17,707 nt of DNA. It comes from Geminicoccaceae bacterium (GTDB lineage Bacteria; Pseudomonadota; Alphaproteobacteria; Geminicoccales; Geminicoccaceae). Below the pieces are notes generated by a model, which did no database searches, was not told the DNA's origin, and saw only the letters and a program-made list of their open reading frames with translations. Positions within the stretch are counted from its first letter, which is position 1, and each line of letters starts with the position of its first letter. The stretch lies in assembly GCA_030824835.1 (NCBI GenBank), contig JAPJRA010000009.1, positions 3,910-21,616 on the forward strand, in the 5' to 3' direction. Position numbers and translations under genes: made by a program. Of this stretch, positions 6,480 through 13,339 are shown piece by piece.

Positions 6480-8595
6480 AGCGGCGCTTCGGCGTCAGCT
6501 CGGCCAGCTGCAGCAGGGTGATCAGCTGCATGATGCCTGTCATGCCCGGGTGCCAGGCCGGAATGCGGGCCAGCAGCTCCTCCAGATGCGGCACCAGCTG
6601 CTGGGCGGTGAACTGGATATCCTCCGCCTGGACGTCGCTGCCATCGATGACCAGCTCGGCCATGGCATTCATGCCGGCTGCCTGGGTGACATCGACCTGG
6701 GCGCCGCACAATGCGATCAGCAGGCGCGCCAGCCGGTCCAGGCTGATGGCGCTGCGCATCCTGACCCGGAGCTTCAGGGGAATTGGACCTTCCTGCTCGA
6801 TGTCCTGCAGCGAGGCGGGGTCGGCCGGCAGCAGGGAGAAGACGACATCGGCATGCTCGCGCTGCGGCCGGATGAAGGCCTCATAGTCCTGCATGCGCCG
6901 CTCGATCGAGGACAGGACCCGGTCGAGGCTGTGGCCGCGCTGCTGGACGTCACGCCGGATCTTGAAGAAGCGGCGCAGGCTCTCGTCCATGTCGAGATAG
7001 ATCGCAACATCCAGCCGCTCGCGTAGCGCAGCCGGATACAGGGCGTGCAGCCCGGTCACCATCACCACGTCGCTGGCCTGGATGCGCCGCGGCGGAGTGA
7101 AAAGGCCGGTGGCATGGTCGTAGTGGCGGCACATGATCGGCCGCCAGGCGATCAGCGACAGGGCATCGCGCGTGAAGGCCTCGAGGTCGTTGGCCCGGGG
7201 ATCGAGATGGGTGAAGGCCTGCCACAGCTTCCCGCGCCGCTCGAAGAGATGGTAGTCGTCGCCGGAGACGCCGGTCACGGCCCCTTCACCGAACAGTCCG
7301 GCCAGGGCCAGGGCCAAGGTGTCCTTGCCGGTGCCGCTGTCGCCGGCGATGCCGATGGCCAGCGGCCGCTGCGACAGGCCGAAGAAGTCGTTCTCCTCCA
7401 GCCCCCTGCGGAGCATGGTCAGGGCCAGCACCACGCCAATGGCGGTCAGCATCGAAGCGGTGATGGACGTGACGCGCAGGCTGGCCATGGCGTCCTCAGG
7501 CATCCAGCCGCCCCAGCCCAGCGGCAGGCCGAGCAGCGGCACGGCCGGTGTCACGGTCACCACCAGCTTCGCCAGGATGAACGCCAGCCCGAAGGCCACC
7601 GCCAGCGCCGAGCCCCGCTCACCGGCCCGCATCTGGTAGGCCACCAGGAAGGGCACCACCCAGAGATACCAGCCAACCGCCGAAGGGGTCAGCAGCAGGA
7701 CCACCAGATAGGCGACGCCCAGCACGGTAAAGAGCAGGTCGAAGCTCATCCGCCCCACCTTCCAGGCCCCATAGAGCCCGAGCAGGTAGACGATCGGCAT
7801 GATGTAGAGCTTCTGGCCGCCGCCCAGCATGATGTCGAAGTCGAGGATGGAGATCATCCCCGGATTGGCCACCAGCAGGCGCGGATTGCTCGTCAGCATC
7901 TGGTGCAGGCCGGGCGACAGGAGCAGCGGCGGCAGGAGCAGCAGCCCTGCCACGCCCAGGCTGCCGAGCAGGAAGCGGGGCAGGGTGTCCCGATGCCGCC
8001 GGTGGCTCCAGAGGAAGACTGCCAGGAAGGGCAGGATCGCCAGGATGCCGATCCTGGCGGCGATCGCCAGACCCAGCAGGGCGCCGGCACGGCGCGGCGC
8101 GCCCTGCTGCAGCAACAGCAGGGTCCCGGCGACCATCAGCGTCGGCACCACATCGGTGTCGCCATGCCAGTAGGTGATGAACAGCACCAGTGGCGAGAAC
8201 CAGTAGGCGAGGAGGACACGATCCACCGCGCCCTCGTTCATCCGGCGCAGCACCAGCAGCAGGGCGTAATCCGCGACCAGCAGGCTGAGACCGAGGCCGA
8301 TCTGGGCCAGGCGCATCCCGCCGCCGGCCAGATGGTCGGCCAGCATCCCCAGCGCCACGAAGGGCGCATGGAAAAGATACATGACCGGGCCATAGAAGAA
8401 TTCCGGCGGGTGATCGCCATGGTGCAGGAACTGCGTCCAGGGATCCAGGCTGGGCGCCGCCAGGGTCTCCACCATGAAAGGCGTGAACCAGTCCGCCTGG
8501 ATCTGTGGCACCAGCAGGAGAATGGCCGCGAGCCGCAGGAGAAGGCCGAGCAGGAACCAGTGATTGCTCCGCAGATCCGCGGGAATCAGCGCCAA
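6478..8595 (-). CDS. Membrane GT-C-like domain fused to phosphoribulokinase-like kinase
   Basis: A 705-residue two-part protein. Residues 1 to ~405 hold about ten hydrophobic segments, with D35 in an early loop, DHPPEFFYGPVMY (61-73) and HGDTD (144-148). This resembles GT-C polyprenol-phosphate-dependent glycosyltransferases (GT39/GT87-like). From residue ~411 it becomes soluble and P-loop-like: GIAGDSGTGKDT (415-426, K424), GDDYHLFERR with D446 and H449, YDHATGLFTPPRRI, VTGLHALYP (513-521), FKIRRDVQQRGHS (R548, D549, R553), then FIRPQREHADVV. These match phosphoribulokinase motifs (D42, H45, D169 and R173 in the Rhodobacter enzyme, from memory), but T514 stands where the family has the Glu of EGLH. 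The likely start is TTG at 8595, overlapping the upstream stop by 10 bases; no ATG occurs before residue 41. Possible role: a membrane transferase whose donor is made or regulated by the attached kinase. The fusion is directly visible in one frame; both functions are inferred. Confidence 0.82.
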   Translation of the reverse strand: MALIPADLRSNHWFLLGLLLRLAAILLLVPQIQADWFTPFMVETLAAPSLDPWTQFLHHGDHPPEFFYGPVMYLFHAPFVALGMLADHLAGGGMRLAQIGLGLSLLVADYALLLVLRRMNEGAVDRVLLAYWFSPLVLFITYWHGDTDVVPTLMVAGTLLLLQQGAPRRAGALLGLAIAARIGILAILPFLAVFLWSHRRHRDTLPRFLLGSLGVAGLLLLPPLLLSPGLHQMLTSNPRLLVANPGMISILDFDIMLGGGQKLYIMPIVYLLGLYGAWKVGRMSFDLLFTVLGVAYLVVLLLTPSAVGWYLWVVPFLVAYQMRAGERGSALAVAFGLAFILAKLVVTVTPAVPLLGLPLGWGGWMPEDAMASLRVTSITASMLTAIGVVLALTMLRRGLEENDFFGLSQRPLAIGIAGDSGTGKDTLALALAGLFGEGAVTGVSGDDYHLFERRGKLWQAFTHLDPRANDLEAFTRDALSLIAWRPIMCRHYDHATGLFTPPRRIQASDVVMVTGLHALYPAALRERLDVAIYLDMDESLRRFFKIRRDVQQRGHSLDRVLSSIERRMQDYEAFIRPQREHADVVFSLLPADPASLQDIEQEGPIPLKLRVRMRSAISLDRLARLLIALCGAQVDVTQAAGMNAMAELVIDGSDVQAEDIQFTAQQLVPHLEELLARIPAWHPGMTGIMQLITLLQLAELTPKRR

Positions 8596-9176
8596 AGCTC
8601 GGGCACCTTGGTACAGACGGCCTCCGCCGTGATCCCCTCCCGCGCCAGCAGGCCGCGCATCGCGGCGATCTCGGCGGGATCAGTGCGACCCTGCAATTCC
8701 GGCGAGACCAGGCACAGCCTGAAGCCCGCCTCCTTCAGCCGCGCCGCCGAGGCCCGATCGAGCGGAAAGCGGGTGAAGCAATCGACCCAGACCCAGTCGA
8801 TCCGGCCCGCCAGGCTGAGCGCGGTCTCCACCGTCTCGAACTCGGAGACCCGCACGGCGCAACGGCGCTCGCCACGCTGGGCGGTGCGCACCAGGAAGGG
8901 GAAGGATTGGTCGAGGAAAAAGAAATCCTCGATGCCGCGCTCCGCCATCAGGGCGAGCAGGCGGTCCTCCAGCCCTTCCTCCTTCACGTTCAGGATCAGC
9001 GTGCCGTGGCGATAGGCGGCAAGCCAGTCCTCGAAGTCCAGGGCATCGACCACGAAGGGGTCGTGATGAATGACCAGCCTGGACCCCTGGCTGCGGATAT
9101 CGACCTCGATACCGTATTCGGCCGGGGTCGCGGCGAGTTGCTCCAGCGTGTTGCGACGATGGGCGATCAGGATCAT
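8586..9176 (-). CDS. Small glycerophosphodiester phosphodiesterase-like protein
   Basis: A 196-residue protein from the ATG at 9176, preceded by a weak GAGAG six bases upstream. The frame stays open further upstream, but that extension only overlaps the nucleotidyltransferase gene and looks like shadow sequence. The start MILIAHRRNTLEQL, IEVDI (E24, D26), VIHHDPF (H38, D39) and LNVKEE (K65) match the HR...ExD...HD...E/NxK layout of the GDPD/PI-PLC TIM-barrel family, which hydrolyses phosphodiesters with a metal and two histidines. It is shorter than the usual ~240-250 residues, and the segment between the HR and ExD motifs is compact. There is no signal peptide, so it acts in the cytoplasm, unlike many catabolic GDPDs. 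In this operon it could cleave a glycerophosphodiester or nucleotide-linked intermediate, or be a repurposed non-hydrolytic relative. Confidence 0.75.
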   Translation of the reverse strand: MILIAHRRNTLEQLAATPAEYGIEVDIRSQGSRLVIHHDPFVVDALDFEDWLAAYRHGTLILNVKEEGLEDRLLALMAERGIEDFFFLDQSFPFLVRTAQRGERRCAVRVSEFETVETALSLAGRIDWVWVDCFTRFPLDRASAARLKEAGFRLCLVSPELQGRTDPAEIAAMRGLLAREGITAEAVCTKVPELWR

Positions 9177-9228
9177 CGGCTGCTCTCGGTCTGCGGTGCG
9201 CGCCCGCGCGGGGGAGAAGGACGGGCGG

Positions 9229-10896
9229 TTACCAGGACGGGGCGGCCAGAGGGACCGGCCGCGGCGAAGGCACGGCCCTATAGCGCGCCTCCAGGGCCGC
9301 GACAGCCCCTGGCGGGACATGCCGGTCGTGCTCCAGCCGATAGGGATGCCGGTCCCATTTGTGGAAGCAGGACTGCCAGTACTCGAAGCTGCGCAACTCG
9401 TCCGGCGTGCCCCAGCCGAGATAATGCGCCACCTCGAAAAGGCGGCACTCCAGGCCCAGGGCAATGGCATCGTTGATGCAGGTGTCGATGTAGAATTCGC
9501 CGTTGACCCGGGCTTCGCGGGCGATCATGCGCTCCGCCGCCGCGACGAAGTCGCGCAGGCGCCGGAAGGTGAAGGCACCGATGACGATCGGATCGGTCAC
9601 CGGATCGGCCAGCGGCTCCTTGACCGCGACCCGACGGATGCGTCCCTCCGCATCGGCCTCGATCCAGCCGTAGGATTGCGGGCGGCGGCGGGCGGCGGAA
9701 TGGCCGCGTATCCCCCAGACCAGGACGTCCGGCCCGTTCCCGTGCAGCAGGGCGGAAAACTCCGCCGGCTCGAAGATCACGCCGTTGTCGCAGGCGCCGA
9801 TGGTCAGCGGCTGGTCGGGGTCGAGCCCCGCCAGCCCCGCCAGGCAGGTCCGCGCCTGGCCGTCGGTCAGCCCGTCGAGCAGCACCGTCTCGGATCCCGC
9901 CACCTCGGCCGCCAGGGCTTCGGTGATCTCGCCAAGTCCCGGCAGGTCGCGGCGCAGGATGAAACGGCGGCGCGGTGCCTTGGGCAGGTCGGCCACCGCC
10001 TGCACGGCCATCGGCCGGCCCGACACGGGGATCAGCGGCTTGGGCCGGTCGTAGCCGGCATCGCGGAAGCGCTGCCCGGCACCGGCCATGGGCACCAGCA
10101 CACAGCCTTCCTGCGCCGGCGGCTCCGGCGATCCGGCCAGGGCAGCGAAGGCGCGCGACCAGCGCTGATAGTCCTCGAGATCCGCTGGCGTGCCCCACTG
10201 CATGAAGTGCTGCAGTTCATAAACGGCGACCGGCAGGCGTTCGGCCAGGATCGGCTTGTAGGCAAGGCTCACATAGTATTCGCCATTCACCGAGATCTGC
10301 TGGCGGACCGTCTCCTCGCAGGCCCGCCGCAGCAGCGCGGCGCTGGCGAAATAGTAGGTGCCGCTGGAAGCGTATTCCTCCATCGGCGCTTCGGTGAAGG
10401 GCTGCTTCTCCTGGATGTCCCGCACCCAGCCGTTCTGGTGGCGCAGATAGGCGTAGTAGGTCGAGCCCAGGGAATGCGGATGGAAGCCGCGATAGGCGGG
10501 GATGGCGCCGGCGCATCCGGTTTCCCGCGTGAAGCGGACGAAGTCCGGCCAGTCCCAGAAGCAGGCGAAGTCGCAGTAATTGACCACCACCGGCCGGTCC
10601 GGATCGAGCCCGTCCATCGCCTGCAGCACGGCATGCACCGGCCCGAGCTTGTGTGGCGCGACAGGCACAATCCGTCCGGTCGGGCAGAGTTCGCGCAGGA
10701 TGGCCTCCATCCTGTAGGCCGGCTCGGCCAGATGGTCGGCATTGCAGATGAAGGTGACGTCGGTCTCGCCAGGAAAAAGGTCCAGGACGTGCGCGATGAT
10801 CGGCTTGCCATCCACCTCGATCAGCGGCTTCGGCACCGGGTAGCCGGCGCGGCGGAACCGCTCGCCAAATCCTGACATCGGAATGACGATCTGCAT
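9229..10896 (-). CDS. Tandem-domain sugar nucleotidyltransferase (two NTP_transferase domains)
   Basis: This protein has 555 residues from the ATG at 10896, chosen because GGAGG lies eight bases upstream and the domain begins at once (MQIVIPMSG). GTG 10932 or ATG 10929, overlapping the aldolase stop, would add 11-12 residues. It contains two complete copies of a GT-A-like nucleotidyltransferase. Copy 1 has SGFGERF...VPKPLI (8-26), a metal-site Asp in NYCDF (~108) and EKQP. Copy 2 has AGAGQRF...RPKPLI (~267-285), ACDNG (~369) and VKEP. Both end in a NGE(F/Y)Y segment followed by a WGTP.(D/E)L motif. Such enzymes join a sugar or alditol phosphate to NTP, giving an activated precursor and pyrophosphate. 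Two apparently intact sites in one chain are unusual; they could activate two substrates, or one could be regulatory. The nucleotide and substrate are unknown. Confidence 0.87.
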   Translation of the reverse strand: MQIVIPMSGFGERFRRAGYPVPKPLIEVDGKPIIAHVLDLFPGETDVTFICNADHLAEPAYRMEAILRELCPTGRIVPVAPHKLGPVHAVLQAMDGLDPDRPVVVNYCDFACFWDWPDFVRFTRETGCAGAIPAYRGFHPHSLGSTYYAYLRHQNGWVRDIQEKQPFTEAPMEEYASSGTYYFASAALLRRACEETVRQQISVNGEYYVSLAYKPILAERLPVAVYELQHFMQWGTPADLEDYQRWSRAFAALAGSPEPPAQEGCVLVPMAGAGQRFRDAGYDRPKPLIPVSGRPMAVQAVADLPKAPRRRFILRRDLPGLGEITEALAAEVAGSETVLLDGLTDGQARTCLAGLAGLDPDQPLTIGACDNGVIFEPAEFSALLHGNGPDVLVWGIRGHSAARRRPQSYGWIEADAEGRIRRVAVKEPLADPVTDPIVIGAFTFRRLRDFVAAAERMIAREARVNGEFYIDTCINDAIALGLECRLFEVAHYLGWGTPDELRSFEYWQSCFHKWDRHPYRLEHDRHVPPGAVAALEARYRAVPSPRPVPLAAPSW

Positions 10897-10904
10897 GCGA
10901 GGGG

Positions 10905-10909
10905 CCTCC
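10905..10909 (-). promoter_or_regulatory. Ribosome binding site deciding the nucleotidyltransferase start
   Basis: GGAGG on the minus strand, eight bases before the ATG at 10896. It favours this start over the GTG/ATG pair at 10932/10929 that overlaps the aldolase stop codon. Confidence 0.6.
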
Positions 10910-10928
10910 AGAGTCGTGACGCTCCCCA

Positions 10929-11993
10929 TCACAGAGACGCCGCATTGAGGGATTGCCGGTACTTCTCGGCATCCCAGTCGAGCAATTCGGCCTCCTGCGA
11001 CACATCCAGGAACACCAGGGGCGCGGCCGGGTCCAGCCGGGGCAGCACGAGACCGAGGCAGGCTGCCATCTCCTCGGCCCCCGGCCCGAGATCGGCGCGC
11101 AGCAGGGCGCCCGCGCCGGCCACCAGGACCAGGGCCGGCCCCTGCGGGTTGCGGCAGGTCCGCAAGTGGTACTCGGCTTCGGAAATGCTGGAGGTGGGAA
11201 TGGGAGAGGGACCCAGGAAGACCACATGGTCCGGGTAAAGGGCGCCCTGGCTGGCCATCGCCAGGCTCACCGGGTCGGTCGCCGCCGCATGGGCCTCCGC
11301 CAGACAGGCAGGGCGATACCGGCCCTCGGCGATGCGGGCCAGGCGGGCCAGGGTGGCCTGATCCGCCGGCGGCGTCGACCGCGCGGTCACGGCCAGCCGC
11401 GTTTCCACCTCCGTCAGCAACGCCGCCGCAGCCGAGGTGGTCTCGGCTCCGATCACCAGGCCATGATTGGCCAGCAGCAGCACATCCGGCCGCTCCGGCA
11501 GGACGGAGCGCACCGCCTGGGTCAAGGGAAGGCCCGGCTTGGCGTAAGGCACCCAGGCCCAGCGCAGCCCCTTCAGCCGTTCCGCCGCCCGATCCCGCCC
11601 ATCGGCGCGAACGGCGAAGGCCAGGGCATTCACCGAATGGACATGCAGGACGACGCGATGCGGCAACAGGGCATGCAGCGTCGTCTCGATCGAGGGGCGC
11701 AGGACGGCCCCCGGATCGAGACGGGACGGCATGGCCGGATCCGATTCCAGTGCGGCCAGCCGCCGAAGGATCTGCGGCAGGTCGAGACCGACGAAGATCG
11801 GCTTCTCCTCCGCGCGGGCCAGCCAGGTGCCTGAGGCCTTGACCCAGATCTCCCGCTCACCGCGCTTGAGCGAGGTATTGCCGCCGGCGCCCTGGATCAG
11901 GTGCCGGTCCGCACCGATGCGGGCGGAAAGGGCCACCAGGGGCGCCAGATCGGCAGCCAGGTCCGGTTGCCGGACCCTCTCTTCCCGCGTCAT
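10929..11993 (-). CDS. Class II aldolase/adducin family protein with C-terminal extension
   Basis: A 354-residue cytoplasmic protein. The class II aldolase core shows GAGGNTSLK (35-43), WVKASGTWLA (50-59), PSIETTLH with candidate catalytic E103, zinc-ligand pair HVHS (H117, H119) and ANHGLVIG (H177). The family includes L-fuculose- and rhamnulose-1-phosphate aldolases and L-ribulose-5-phosphate 4-epimerase, which break or form C-C bonds next to a ketose phosphate. The usual length is ~210-260 residues; here a further ~130 residues follow, including DHVVFLGPSP. That segment recalls the aldolase part of bifunctional rhamnulose-phosphate aldolase/dehydrogenases, but no dehydrogenase domain follows. 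It is the first gene of block 2 and its stop abuts the nucleotidyltransferase gene, suggesting a shared pathway. The ribosome site before the ATG is weak. The exact substrate cannot be assigned. Confidence 0.85.
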   Translation of the reverse strand: MTREERVRQPDLAADLAPLVALSARIGADRHLIQGAGGNTSLKRGEREIWVKASGTWLARAEEKPIFVGLDLPQILRRLAALESDPAMPSRLDPGAVLRPSIETTLHALLPHRVVLHVHSVNALAFAVRADGRDRAAERLKGLRWAWVPYAKPGLPLTQAVRSVLPERPDVLLLANHGLVIGAETTSAAAALLTEVETRLAVTARSTPPADQATLARLARIAEGRYRPACLAEAHAAATDPVSLAMASQGALYPDHVVFLGPSPIPTSSISEAEYHLRTCRNPQGPALVLVAGAGALLRADLGPGAEEMAACLGLVLPRLDPAAPLVFLDVSQEAELLDWDAEKYRQSLNAASL

Positions 11994-12088
11994 GGCGCGA
12001 AATCCGAGAGGCAGGCGGTCCGCGCCACCCTGTCAGGCTTCATTCTCTATCACTCTGCACAAATTGCTGTCCCGCCTGACAGCCCGGA
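11994..12088 (-). promoter_or_regulatory. Intergenic region before block 2; candidate operator/promoter
   Basis: This 95-bp gap separates the glycosyltransferase stop from the aldolase start and is the only clear break between blocks 1 and 2. Its centre is relatively AT-rich and is flanked by the perfect 9-bp inverted repeat described at 12030-12082. A promoter for the aldolase operon is plausible, though I see no strong -35/-10 match. Confidence 0.4.
12030..12082. repeat. Perfect 9-bp inverted repeat with 35-bp spacer
   Basis: CTGTCAGGC (12030-12038) and GCCTGACAG (12074-12082) are exact reverse complements. A third CTGTC at 12067-12071 forms a closer dyad with GACAG at 12078-12082. The arrangement brackets the AT-richer centre of the gap. 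Paired repressor sites or a long-loop RNA hairpin are possible; no T-run follows, so a terminator is unlikely. Confidence 0.5.
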
Positions 12089-13339
12089 TCAGGCTTTGCC
12101 GGTGTCGATGGCCTGGCCCAATGAACTGTAAGTCTTTGTCTGTTTTGCCGCAGATCGCAGTGGAGCGCCACGCCGCTCCTCAATGGCCTCCAGCAGCAGG
12201 CGGCCCCGATCAGCCCAGTCGAAGGCATCCGCAGCCGCGGCGAAGGCGCGCTCCTGCCAGGCATTGAGCTGCGCAGGCTGGTCGATGACGACCTGGACAC
12301 GCCGCAGCAGGCCATCCAGCTCCGGCTCCAGCAGCATCTCCGCCTGCACCTCCGGCGGCAGGCCGCTGGCGCAGGCTGAGAGCGCCGCCACGGGCACGCG
12401 GTTGAAGATGTATTCCAGCAGCTTCATCTTGAAGCCGCCGCCGATCGGCTCGGCCAGCACCGCCATCCGGGCGGCCGCCAGATGCGGCGCCGGATCCTCG
12501 ACGAAGCCGGTAAAGCGGGCCGCCTGGTAGCGGCCCTCGAGCGTGCGCCGGAAATCCTCTGGCATGTCGCCGACCACGCGGATCTCGATCCCCGCCCGGG
12601 CCAGAATCGGATCGGCCTTGTCCAGGAAGATGCGCAGATTGGCCTGCTTGGCGGACCAGCGGTAGGAGCCGAAGAGCACTACGGCGCGCGGCGTCTCCGG
12701 CCCGATCCGGCGGGCGGCCACCCGCGTGCCGTCATAGCCCGGCACCAGGGTCAGCACCCGGGCGGCCGGCGCATCGGCGGCGAAGAGCGCCGCGTCGGCC
12801 TCGGTGATGGTGGTGACGAGGTGGCTGTTGCGCGCGATCCAGCGTTCGAAATGCCGGGTCTTGAGGTAGTTCTGCCCCAGATAGAGCCGCTTGCCGAGGG
12901 AGGCGGTGGCATCGCGCCACTGCATCCCGGTCACGCTCGCCTCATGGTCATGGGTGACGAAGACGAAGGTCGGATCGCCGGCGAAGAGATGCCGGTGCCG
13001 CAGCGCCCAGCCCATCCCGTACTGGTCCACCACCACGGCCTGCCAGGGACCCTTCCGGGCCAGCTCGCCCAGCGCCGCGCGATAGGCCGGCACGTCATGG
13101 CGCGCCGCCACCAGGGGCATGGGGCTGGCCAGGGCCGACAGGCGCCCGCGCGGCTGGCCCGGCACGACATGCCAGGTGATGCCGGACATCGGCTGGGGCG
13201 GCACCTCGGCGGCGAAGCCGGCGAAGGTCACCTCCGCCCCCGCATGTCCCAGGGCGCCCGCCAGCTTGGCGGTATAGATCCGGTCTCCCGCCGTCCAGGG
13301 AAAGGGCAGGGTCCGGGCGAGCCAGAGGCAACGGGTCAT
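12089..13339 (-). CDS. GT-B-fold glycosyltransferase (GT4/GT1-like)
   Basis: A 416-residue cytoplasmic or membrane-associated protein. The start at 13339 (MTRCLWLARTLPFPWTAGDRIY) is typical of GT-B enzymes, with the G-D-x-x-Y acceptor loop near the N-terminus. The frame continues upstream for ~300 codons, but that part lies within the GMC gene and is shadow. The ATG overlaps the GMC stop by four bases (ATGA). The C-terminal half has AVVLFGSYRWSAKQANL, IEIRVVGDMPEDF, ARFTGFVEDPAPHLAAA and IGGGFKMKLLEYIFNRVPV (~299-317), the classic donor-binding G-x-K...E pattern of GT4-like enzymes. It probably transfers one sugar of the repeat unit. Donor and acceptor cannot be predicted. It ends block 1. 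Confidence 0.85.
   Translation of the reverse strand: MTRCLWLARTLPFPWTAGDRIYTAKLAGALGHAGAEVTFAGFAAEVPPQPMSGITWHVVPGQPRGRLSALASPMPLVAARHDVPAYRAALGELARKGPWQAVVVDQYGMGWALRHRHLFAGDPTFVFVTHDHEASVTGMQWRDATASLGKRLYLGQNYLKTRHFERWIARNSHLVTTITEADAALFAADAPAARVLTLVPGYDGTRVAARRIGPETPRAVVLFGSYRWSAKQANLRIFLDKADPILARAGIEIRVVGDMPEDFRRTLEGRYQAARFTGFVEDPAPHLAAARMAVLAEPIGGGFKMKLLEYIFNRVPVAALSACASGLPPEVQAEMLLEPELDGLLRRVQVVIDQPAQLNAWQERAFAAAADAFDWADRGRLLLEAIEERRGAPLRSAAKQTKTYSSLGQAIDTGKA

Noticed and set aside
6478..7360. Carbon fixation by the phosphoribulokinase-like domain
   Set aside because: No RuBisCO or other Calvin-cycle gene is present. The domain is fused to a membrane transferase in a glycan operon and lacks the usual EGLH Glu, so a Calvin-cycle role is unlikely.
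9177..9470. Upstream extension of the GDPD-like frame
   Set aside because: The GDPD motif starts at the ATG at 9176 (MILIAHRR). The extension is Ser/Arg/Gly-rich and overlaps the end of the nucleotidyltransferase gene.
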